Shown: positions 1 to 6,953 of the stretch, in pieces | Layout: every line of letters begins with the position of its first letter | Numbering within the stretch: position 1 is the first letter of the stretch | Source: Staphylococcus sp. | GTDB taxonomy: Bacteria; Bacteroidota; Bacteroidia; Bacteroidales; Muribaculaceae | Length of the DNA stretch: 64,000 bases | NCBI GenBank assembly: GCA_023665865.1 | Contig: JAMPDC010000001.1 | Span: 2,364,021 to 2,428,020 of the forward strand | Reading direction: 5' to 3' | Position numbers and translations under genes: made by a program | The notes under the pieces: model-generated | Seen by the model: only the letters and a program-made list of their open reading frames with translations | Database searches by the model: none | What the model was told of the DNA's origin: nothing

Positions 1-1
1 T

Positions 2-334
2 TTCCAGACAGCTTATCAAACTTCCAACAAAACAATACAAGGTAATCGCGCGGCACTCTACCGAGACAGGGATTACTATCAAATTCTTGCCGGGTGGAGT
101 CACTCAGGATGGAATGTCCGTGTTTCGGCTATAAATTTATTAAGAAACGACTGGTTAGCGGCAATGCAAACATTCAGCTCTCCCCTATATTCCGAGACAA
201 AACTTATAGGTGGAAACAATTTCCATCGAAGATTCAATGTCTCAATTACATATACATTCAATTATGGAAAAAAAGTAAAACACAGCAATGAAGTTGGCGA
301 GCAATCTGGAGTGTCTTCCGCAATACTGAAATAA
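2..334 (+). CDS. outer-membrane beta-barrel protein, C-terminal fragment (cut by window edge)
   Basis: Reading frame 2 is open from the left edge to the TAA at 332-334 and gives the last 110 residues of a protein whose start lies outside the window. Hydrophobic and polar residues alternate in beta-strand fashion (GWNVRVSAINLLRNDW, then RRFNVSITYTFNYGKK), the pattern of the closing strands of an outer-membrane barrel such as a TonB-dependent receptor. A short polar tail follows the last strand. The stop lies ten bases from the convergent stop of the next gene. The family call rests on the strand pattern and on the barrel genes nearby; ligand and plug domain cannot be seen. Confidence 0.6.
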   Translation, partial: FQTAYQTSNKTIQGNRAALYRDRDYYQILAGWSHSGWNVRVSAINLLRNDWLAAMQTFSSPLYSETKLIGGNNFHRRFNVSITYTFNYGKKVKHSNEVGEQSGVSSAILK

Positions 335-344
335 AGGATACGTA

Positions 345-1712
345 TCACTCCTGCATTTTATCTTCTGTCCGGATGGAATCTTTGTGCTGAATATTACGGT
401 TGATCTGCTCGCGTGTGAATTGCTTCCAGCGGCGGTTGAAATTCTTGTGTGACTTGAAGTATGTGATCCCTGTAACCTGTTTCAACACGAATAACGCCCG
501 TCGGCCTATGTGGAAATTCCGTTTGACCACATTTCTGCTTTTAAGCCGATAGTCTGGAGCAAGCGACAGCCTGACATGGTCTGAATCAATACCCTTGACT
601 CTGTCAATGAGAGCAAGCACCGATGGTTGTAGTTCAGGGGCTTCCATCGGTTCATAGATAGCGATAGCATCGCTGTCAAACTTGCGATTCTGCCATTTCT
701 TAGCCTCCTTGACCGAAATGTATTCCTTGTCGAGAATATAGACCTCTGTATAAGTGGTCACAAAAAACGGCCTGTCATAACGGTGGAACTGAAACATACC
801 GTGACCTCGGCCACGCGACTCTATGTTGAATGAATATCCGGTCAGGTCAAGCGCGCCAATCCTGTCGGAAACCACATCGCCATAGTTGAACCGTAATCCG
901 AATCGCTCGAAACTAACATTATCGTTCTTGAAAAATGATGAGGCGTTGGGCGCCCAACGTCTGCTGATTGTGTCGGCTATTACATCGACATCTATACTCA
1001 TACGGTCACCATTCCTATACCATATCTCAGCCGCGGAATACTTTCCGTGGATTGTATCCATACCCGAAACTATCCCGACAAGCGATTGAGGGATAGCGGC
1101 AACCGGAGGGATTCCAATCCAATCGGTCCATGAAAAGTGATGGTTACAACGATCGCTTACACTGTCAAGGCCATCGGCATTGGTAAAATGATAGTAGGAT
1201 TTAGAGTTTAGGACTCGGGGAAGACGCCATCCTTTCACCGATGTGCCCGGCGCACTTGGCAACATGAAATCAACCATTTTCTCACGAAACATAGCCACAG
1301 TGTCGGTGTAGGTCGCAAGTGTAGAATATTCTCGTACGTATGCGAGAATGTGGAGCATCTTCTTTTGCTTCGCCTCGACCACAACTTCAGGGAGCTCGGA
1401 AATATTTTCCCGGAGAAATACCGTGTCCGCTGTCACTTCCGGCACTAACCTCTCATGGAAGCCCATATACCGGATGGTGAGGGGATAGTCTGTCTCCGAG
1501 GCACACGAAACAACGCCGGCTATATTACCTGTACCTATGAATTTCCCTTTGCTATCAAAGACAGAAGCATTAGCCAACGGAGAACGGGTCAGCGAATCTG
1601 CTACTACAAAACGAGCTGCGGCGTCCGGGATAATTGAAAAGAGTATTATCAACACATAAAACAACCGTCGGCCGGCAGCAGATCCTACACTATCTGGAGA
1701 GAGCGGATACAT
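345..1712 (-). CDS. secreted protein with N-terminal CarboxypepD_reg-like domain
   Basis: This 455-residue protein starts with a hydrophobic export segment (about residues 17-33). A beta-sandwich of the CarboxypepD_reg-like type follows to about residue 113, with the usual SPLANASVFD strand, a GFHE turn and an ELPEVVVEA linker. Proteins of this class in Bacteroidetes are envelope proteins of mostly unknown role. The remaining 340 residues match no domain I can name; they contain several aromatic-rich strands and a strongly basic C-terminus. The gene is last in the leftward operon, four bases after the barrel gene at 1717-2511, so it is probably under control of the two-component pair encoded upstream. 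Export is well supported; function is unknown. Confidence 0.65.
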   Translation of the reverse strand: MYPLSPDSVGSAAGRRLFYVLIILFSIIPDAAARFVVADSLTRSPLANASVFDSKGKFIGTGNIAGVVSCASETDYPLTIRYMGFHERLVPEVTADTVFLRENISELPEVVVEAKQKKMLHILAYVREYSTLATYTDTVAMFREKMVDFMLPSAPGTSVKGWRLPRVLNSKSYYHFTNADGLDSVSDRCNHHFSWTDWIGIPPVAAIPQSLVGIVSGMDTIHGKYSAAEIWYRNGDRMSIDVDVIADTISRRWAPNASSFFKNDNVSFERFGLRFNYGDVVSDRIGALDLTGYSFNIESRGRGHGMFQFHRYDRPFFVTTYTEVYILDKEYISVKEAKKWQNRKFDSDAIAIYEPMEAPELQPSVLALIDRVKGIDSDHVRLSLAPDYRLKSRNVVKRNFHIGRRALFVLKQVTGITYFKSHKNFNRRWKQFTREQINRNIQHKDSIRTEDKMQE

Positions 1713-1716
1713 AGGG

Positions 1717-2511
1717 CTATCTTTTTAAAACGTGATAGAGTATCTGTCCGACGGGCAACCCGATTCTAACCTTGTGCTTACCACCCGTCTGGATATAGGG
1801 AGTGACAATCGGCTCAGGAGAATATCGACGGGTCCCGATGTGCTGGACAGCCTGCACTCCGGCCTCAACGCCAAAATGCTTACTAAACTGATAGTCAATC
1901 GAGGCTCCAAATGAGGATCGGCTGTAGTAACCAAGCATTGCGGGTGCGAGCGGGACACCGTTACCCATCCGTGGAGCACCGCCAAAATAATAAGATCCAA
2001 ACGCTGAAAGACTTAATCCGGGTGAAATTTGATAGGTCAACCTTCCGCTGATGCCATATTGAGTGTTCAGGCCGCCGTAGTAGCCATATTTATTCACCAG
2101 ACCTCCTGCCTGAAAGAGAAACCTTCCGGCAGACTGACGCAGCCATATCGCACCACTTTCAATCCCCATCATTCCCGGCAAGTTGGAAGCTATCCCTGTA
2201 GCGGCGACCTCTCCATTCTTCCATCGGAAAGGCGAAACCTCACCCGGGATGAAGTGATAGGTCGGAATACTAAGTTCGATCGGGCGCACTAATGTATAGA
2301 GGAATATCGGATCTTGTATCGGGTCATAACCTATCGGTGTCTCTGTCCCCATTACTTGATTTTGAGGTATCGGAACACCATGAATTGGTTTAATGCTGTC
2401 GGGCTGCTTTAGGTCTGACCGTAAGGAATCCATCAGTTCAACCTGTGCAGTGGCAAACAACGGCAACACCGCCAAACATGTCAGGATATATCTTTTGATT
2501 CTATTCTTCAT
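1717..2511 (-). CDS. small outer-membrane barrel-like protein in two-component operon
   Basis: The 264-residue product has a clear signal peptide (cleavage probably after TATA-like residues 20-22, before QVELM), then a proline-rich stretch to about residue 90. From about residue 100 there are glycine- and aromatic-rich beta strands (FLFQAGGLVNKYGYYGG, SLSAFGSYYFGG, SFGASIDYQF, HFGVEAGVQ), which suggests a small outer-membrane barrel or a surface beta protein. It sits between the response regulator (three bases away) and the CarboxypepD_reg protein (four-base gap), so all four genes are likely one transcript. It could be a target or an accessory sensor of the two-component pair. No named family is recognised. 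Confidence 0.6.
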   Translation of the reverse strand: MKNRIKRYILTCLAVLPLFATAQVELMDSLRSDLKQPDSIKPIHGVPIPQNQVMGTETPIGYDPIQDPIFLYTLVRPIELSIPTYHFIPGEVSPFRWKNGEVAATGIASNLPGMMGIESGAIWLRQSAGRFLFQAGGLVNKYGYYGGLNTQYGISGRLTYQISPGLSLSAFGSYYFGGAPRMGNGVPLAPAMLGYYSRSSFGASIDYQFSKHFGVEAGVQAVQHIGTRRYSPEPIVTPYIQTGGKHKVRIGLPVGQILYHVLKR

Positions 2512-2514
2512 CCT

Positions 2515-3204
2515 TTATTTTTTTATAGTCAACATGTAGCCGAATCCTCGTTGATTGATAATACTGATGGCCGGGTCTTGGCTCAGTGTGCGGCGAAGCT
2601 TGTGGATGTAACCATGCAGAGAGTTGCGGTTGCTCTGCTCGTCACGCTGCCAGACAGCAATCATCAGTTCTGAAGCATCAATCGTTCGGCCGATATTTGC
2701 AGCCAGTTTCTTTAATATTCTTGCCTCGAGGTTTGAGATGACTATATCCTTGCCATCAACGGTGAGCACCTGGTTTGTCGCATCAAAACTATAGCGGCCT
2801 ATCTGATAAATCATATTATCACCCTTGCTAACGCCGGTGTTACGGAGAAGAGATTTGATTCTTGCCAGCAATTCGCGCAGCTCAAACGGTTTCTTCAGAT
2901 AGTCATTGGCGCCTATGTCGAAACCTGTCTCCACATCGTCAATGGTACTCTTGGCTGTGAGAAATAAGATCGGGACATTGGAAGAGATGCGTCTGATCAA
3001 CTTTGCCATGGCAAATCCATCGAGCCGTGGCATCATGACATCGGCGATGACTAGGTCACAATCGCAAGTCTTATATTTCTCCAGACCTTCAATGCCATCA
3101 TAAGCAGTCACGACCTCATAACCTTGTTGCTGCAAGGTGTCGCAGACTATAAGCGAGAGATCACGTTCGTCCTCAACAAAAAGTATCTTAGCTCTCATGA
3201 TCAT
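2515..3204 (-). CDS. OmpR-family DNA-binding response regulator
   Basis: This 229-residue regulator has a receiver domain (about residues 4-120) with the acidic pair E11/D12, the phosphate acceptor D55 in the DLVIADVMMP motif, and the conserved lysine in NDYLKKPFELREL. A winged-helix trans_reg_C domain follows (about 130-228) with the recognition-helix region NRNSLHGYIHKLRRTL and the ending RGFGYML. Its start overlaps the end of the kinase gene by 17 bases, so translation is probably coupled. An internal ATG two codons in would also serve. It is likely to bind the 11-bp-phased repeats at 4673-4712 and control its own operon and the divergent barrel gene; that link is inference. Confidence 0.93.
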   Translation of the reverse strand: MIMRAKILFVEDERDLSLIVCDTLQQQGYEVVTAYDGIEGLEKYKTCDCDLVIADVMMPRLDGFAMAKLIRRISSNVPILFLTAKSTIDDVETGFDIGANDYLKKPFELRELLARIKSLLRNTGVSKGDNMIYQIGRYSFDATNQVLTVDGKDIVISNLEARILKKLAANIGRTIDASELMIAVWQRDEQSNRNSLHGYIHKLRRTLSQDPAISIINQRGFGYMLTIKK

Positions 3205-4621
3205 GAAATTTTATAATAAACGCGGACCCATGCCCTTCCTGACTCTTGACTGAAATGTTCCATCCCATTTTTTCAAGTACATGACGGACATAATACAAAC
3301 CTATTCCATAGCCACGGACATCCTGACGGTTGCCGTGAGGCACACGGTAGAACTTGTCAAACAAAAACGGCAGACTCTTCGCCGGGATACCGATACCATT
3401 GTCTGTGACTGTGATCCCATCCCGGGTGATCTGTATGTGTATGTCGACGGATTCTCCGGAATATTTGATGGAGTTATCGATCAGATTGTTCAATACATTT
3501 GCCAGATGAGATTTGTCAGCAAAGACCTCGACATCATCCTCTGCACCGATGGTAATCGAGATAACCTTATCTCCTCTCATACGTTGAGCCTCGGCAATCT
3601 CATTGACCAGTTTCGGCAGATGGATCCGCTCTTGTTTCAGTATCATTGTCTTACGACGCTCCATACTCATGGCAAGTATATTCTCAACCAATTCGCCAAG
3701 GCGTTTCAACTGATTTATGGCAATGTTAAGGTAGGCCGTCGTCTTGGCCGGGTCCCCGGCCGTATCATAATTAAGCAGAGCATCATTGGCCGAATACGCG
3801 ATAGAGATCGGAGTCTTAAGCTCATGAGTCATATTGCTGACAAAATCATCTTTCATTTCCTCGATGGTACGCAATCTAGACACGGTTCTGAACAGATAAC
3901 TGAAAGCCGCAGCAAAAGCGATAATCAGAAGGAAAGTTGTAAGAATCACACCCATCATCTGAGATAATATATGACGTGTCAATGATGTGATACTCGCTCT
4001 GTAGATCCATCCATTTTCAGGGTTAAAACAAAGTCTGAAAATATCGTAGTCAGTATTGAGAGTTTTCAGATTCACATTACCCAACAGCACCGAATCACTC
4101 TCAGCAACAATTTCAACAGCTACAAAATCCGGATATATTTGACGGTCGGCTAAACGAGCACGGAATATACTGTCGGTAATATTCAGATCATAACCATAGT
4201 ATTTATCCATAGATTCATGCATTTGCTGACTCATCGCCTTCATCATCTGATTCGTGTAGGAGTGATCACGCACAAGCGGTGACTGCCTAACGGAGACCTT
4301 GCCATTTTCTTCTTTTGCATTTGTTACAAAATTCCCATCTTCGTCTACCGATCCTGAAATAACTCCATGCTTGGAATTATATATGGAATCTGCTTCTTCT
4401 TTCGTTAGAATTTGTTGATTATTGGCCTGCGCCATCTTTCTTGCCTTCTCAGACCTCTCCCACATGTCATCTATGTCTGTATCAGCAAGAGCTGTCATCA
4501 CTTCCCGTTCCACATCCTTTCTGATAGACCCATACAGCTTGACAAGGTAAAAAACATTGCAACCGAATATGACCGCAATAACAGATATGAAGATTATGGA
4601 GTTGAGCCTGAACCTTTTCAT
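3188..4621 (-). CDS. membrane sensor histidine kinase
   Basis: The 477-residue kinase has a first membrane helix (about residues 8-30), an extracytoplasmic sensor region of some 190 residues, and a second helix (about 218-244). The HisKA domain carries the phospho-acceptor H266 in NMTHELKTP. The ATPase domain shows the N box (NNLIDNSIKYS), the G1 box (DNGIGIP, about 407-413) and the G2 box (GYGIGLYY, about 437-444). It is the first gene of a leftward operon with its cognate regulator. The sensor region has a Gln/Met-rich part and no domain I recognise. A TAnnTTTG-like box on the minus strand (4626-4633) lies only four bases before the ATG, so a near-leaderless transcript is possible but unproven. 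Confidence 0.93.
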   Translation of the reverse strand: MKRFRLNSIIFISVIAVIFGCNVFYLVKLYGSIRKDVEREVMTALADTDIDDMWERSEKARKMAQANNQQILTKEEADSIYNSKHGVISGSVDEDGNFVTNAKEENGKVSVRQSPLVRDHSYTNQMMKAMSQQMHESMDKYYGYDLNITDSIFRARLADRQIYPDFVAVEIVAESDSVLLGNVNLKTLNTDYDIFRLCFNPENGWIYRASITSLTRHILSQMMGVILTTFLLIIAFAAAFSYLFRTVSRLRTIEEMKDDFVSNMTHELKTPISIAYSANDALLNYDTAGDPAKTTAYLNIAINQLKRLGELVENILAMSMERRKTMILKQERIHLPKLVNEIAEAQRMRGDKVISITIGAEDDVEVFADKSHLANVLNNLIDNSIKYSGESVDIHIQITRDGITVTDNGIGIPAKSLPFLFDKFYRVPHGNRQDVRGYGIGLYYVRHVLEKMGWNISVKSQEGHGSAFIIKFHDHES

Positions 4622-4672
4622 ATAGCAAAACTACAAAATTTATTCCGTTACATCACACTCTTGAGCCCAAAT

Positions 4673-4712
4673 TTAAGACTAAATAAGGATAGACTTAAGA
4701 TTAAATAAGGAT
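4673..4712. promoter_or_regulatory. candidate response-regulator operator: 18-bp direct repeat, 22-bp period
   Basis: TTAAGACTAAATAAGGAT (4673-4690) recurs as TTAAGATTAAATAAGGAT (4695-4712), differing at one base. Each copy splits into two TAAG-containing half-sites 11 bp apart, so four half-sites follow one another on one face of the helix. OmpR-family regulators bind tandem direct half-sites phased at about one helical turn. The block lies between the divergent kinase operon and the barrel gene, 30 bases upstream of the -7 box of the latter, which is a position expected for an activator. Confidence 0.55.
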
Positions 4713-4742
4713 GACGATACAGCAGCCCGGCAGGCGATAGCA

Positions 4743-4750
4743 TAACTTTG
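4743..4750 (+). promoter_or_regulatory. promoter -7 box for the TonB-type barrel gene
   Basis: TAACTTTG matches the Bacteroidetes -7 consensus TAnnTTTG, 26 bases upstream of the ATG at 4777. No TTTG is present at the -33 spacing, which fits a promoter needing an activator bound at 4673-4712. Confidence 0.6.
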
Positions 4751-4776
4751 CACAAAAACAAGCTCATAACATTGAT

Positions 4777-6819
4777 ATGAAACAGGTCTTGATATTAGCA
4801 TTAACATTGACAGCCTCCACAACATTCGCACAAACCGAGGCTAACACCGACACTATCGCTACTCAAACACTCGGCGAAGTCGTCGTGAAGAGTGAAAAAC
4901 CTCAGATCAAAGGCCAGGATGGAATCATGACAGTCGATCTGCTGGCTATAGTCCGGGACAAACCGGTCACAAATATCCTGGAAGCACTCAGCTATCTTCC
5001 CGGCGTTGTGGACGACAACAACGGGAACATTGGACTGAATGGAGCTTCTTCCGTCACCATAATTATGAACGGCGAACCCACGTCGATGCCATTGCAGAAT
5101 CTCTATCAGTTGCTATATGCCACTCCGGTCGATAGGCTTAAGAATGTCGAAATCATGTATTCAGCGCCGGCTAAATACCATGTCAACGGAGCTGTGATCA
5201 ACATAGTCATGAAAACCCCACGTCCACTTGACGGACTGACAGGCCAAGTCACATCCAACTATAGTCAGGCTCACTATGCTTCTTTTTCTGGAGGCCTCAA
5301 CGCTACCTATGCGATAAAAGATTGGTCTTTTGGCCTGAATTGGTCACTCGCACACAATCGGACATACAACCGTCAAGAAACATTCTCCAACCATCTGCTC
5401 AATGGCACACGTCAAATGGTCGAAGACGACATGAGACAGCTCGGGCGTAACCGCTCCAATGTCATCAACACAACCATAGCATATAAAAAGTTCAAGCTAT
5501 CTTATAATGGACAGATCACATCCGGCATCCGGAACCTCAGCCTGTCGACCGGAACGTTTGGCGACTATACAAACTCATACAAAGGACTGGCACCTACTTC
5601 ATGCCACAACATAGCTGTCCGCTATGTGGCTCCGTTTGGTTTGACAGTTGGCGGAGATTATACATACTATTTCGAAAACAGGAATCAGAATCTCTTTAAG
5701 GGCGATGAAGAAAAAGTCTATTCCGAAAACCGGCAGGACATCAACCGTTATCATCTTTATCTCGACCAGGAACATCCATTAGGCAAAGTGACTGTCGGCT
5801 ACGGCGTTGACTACCAACATTCGGATGACGATAGCCGCCAATCCTATCTGCTACCGGCCGGACAAGGTTTTGCCAACAGTCTACAGGAGGATGTGGCAAG
5901 CGCCTACATCAGTGTCCAGACATCTTTTGACTGGGGGCTCTCGTTTAACGCTTCAGCCGAGGCTGAATATTTCCATAATGACCTTCGCCACAACTGGAAC
6001 ATGATACCGCAGTTAGGAGCTACATATTACAGGACACCAACAAGTATCTTTCAACTCAACTTCACATCCCAACGTGTCTACCCCTCTTACTGGGAAATGC
6101 ATGGCGGCACTGCGTATGTCAACGACTACTCGACCATTTTAGGAAATCCTGCGCTGCAACCTTACATAAATTATACAGGGCAGCTGAGCTACATATTCAG
6201 GCAGAAATATGCAGCCACATTCTATGTGCTTTATGCCGATGACTACTCCGTCCAACTTCCATATCAATCAACCGACGGCTTCCATTTAATATTCCAAACC
6301 TTAAACATGAAGTTCTCAAAAACCGTAGGGCTCCAGCTCCATCTGCCGTTTGATATCGGTAATATCTGGAACGTGACCGCGACAGCAAACCTTTCACATG
6401 CACAGCAAAAGTCCGACCATTTCCATGATCTTCGCTTCGACAATAGCCGCTGGGGATTCTATGCCGGATTAAATAATACAATCCGCTTCACGTCTACCTG
6501 CCCGATATCATTGTCTGTCGACGGCTCATATATCGCAGGGCAAATCCAAGGCCCCGGGCGCTTTGACCCCTTGTGGAAAATAGATGCAGGAGTGAAATGG
6601 CAATTCGGCAGAAAACGCTGTTGCGAACTGAACCTGAAAGCCAATGATATCTTCAACACATGCAATCCAAATCTAAAAATCAAATTCTCAAGTCAGGACT
6701 ACAGGATGAAAGTCCACGGGATGAACCGCTACCTGAAGCTCACATTCGTCTATCGTTTTAACGGATTCAAACCGAGCGATAATACAATCGACACTTCGCG
6801 TTTCGGGACAGGAAACTGA
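4777..6819 (+). CDS. TonB-dependent-receptor-type outer-membrane barrel protein
   Basis: The 680-residue protein has a signal peptide (about 1-18, ending TFAQ). A plug domain spans about 30-150, with TLGEVVVKSEKP, a NILEALSYLPGV segment, and a short VVDDNNGNIGLNG loop typical of TonB receptors. A long barrel follows to the end. There is no N-terminal CarboxypepD_reg domain and it is shorter than SusC proteins, so it belongs to the general outer-membrane receptor group rather than glycan-utilisation SusC. It is transcribed divergently from the kinase-regulator operon, from which it is separated by the candidate operator, so it is a likely regulatory target. No SusD partner is next to it. Its ligand cannot be read from the sequence. 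Confidence 0.85.
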   Translation: MKQVLILALTLTASTTFAQTEANTDTIATQTLGEVVVKSEKPQIKGQDGIMTVDLLAIVRDKPVTNILEALSYLPGVVDDNNGNIGLNGASSVTIIMNGEPTSMPLQNLYQLLYATPVDRLKNVEIMYSAPAKYHVNGAVINIVMKTPRPLDGLTGQVTSNYSQAHYASFSGGLNATYAIKDWSFGLNWSLAHNRTYNRQETFSNHLLNGTRQMVEDDMRQLGRNRSNVINTTIAYKKFKLSYNGQITSGIRNLSLSTGTFGDYTNSYKGLAPTSCHNIAVRYVAPFGLTVGGDYTYYFENRNQNLFKGDEEKVYSENRQDINRYHLYLDQEHPLGKVTVGYGVDYQHSDDDSRQSYLLPAGQGFANSLQEDVASAYISVQTSFDWGLSFNASAEAEYFHNDLRHNWNMIPQLGATYYRTPTSIFQLNFTSQRVYPSYWEMHGGTAYVNDYSTILGNPALQPYINYTGQLSYIFRQKYAATFYVLYADDYSVQLPYQSTDGFHLIFQTLNMKFSKTVGLQLHLPFDIGNIWNVTATANLSHAQQKSDHFHDLRFDNSRWGFYAGLNNTIRFTSTCPISLSVDGSYIAGQIQGPGRFDPLWKIDAGVKWQFGRKRCCELNLKANDIFNTCNPNLKIKFSSQDYRMKVHGMNRYLKLTFVYRFNGFKPSDNTIDTSRFGTGN

Positions 6820-6886
6820 CAGATTGCAGCTAAAATGCCCAGCCGTGGGTACTATCATGAAAAAATCTACAGATGGGAAGATGATA

Positions 6887-6931
6887 TTTCAGAATAAAAA
6901 TCGTAACTTTGTTATCACATTTATTCTGAAA
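6887..6931. repeat. 12-bp perfect inverted repeat straddling the ftsK promoter
   Basis: TTTCAGAATAAA (6887-6898) and TTTATTCTGAAA (6920-6931) are exact reverse complements separated by 21 bases. The half-site centres are 33 bp apart, about three helical turns, and the ftsK -7 box lies between them. It could be a repressor operator or, if the start site lies upstream, a leader hairpin. Confidence 0.5.
6904..6911 (+). promoter_or_regulatory. ftsK promoter -7 box
   Basis: TAACTTTG matches TAnnTTTG and lies 42 bases upstream of the ftsK ATG. It is enclosed by the inverted repeat at 6887-6931. There is no good TTTG at -33. Confidence 0.6.
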
Positions 6932-6953
6932 AAAGCACACCCCAATCATAGCT

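Noticed and set aside
3281-3967. A 228-codon plus-strand frame inside the kinase gene
   Set aside because: Antisense to the HisKA/ATPase region; composition follows the kinase codons and no promoter fits.
4626-4633. TAGTTTTG box as kinase-operon promoter
   Set aside because: It matches TAnnTTTG but lies four bases before the ATG, which would require a leaderless mRNA; kept only as a remark under the kinase.
6887-6931. Invertible promoter at ftsK, as in Bacteroides capsule loci
   Set aside because: The arms enclose only 21 bases, too short for a recombinase-flipped segment, and ftsK is essential; an operator or hairpin is more likely.
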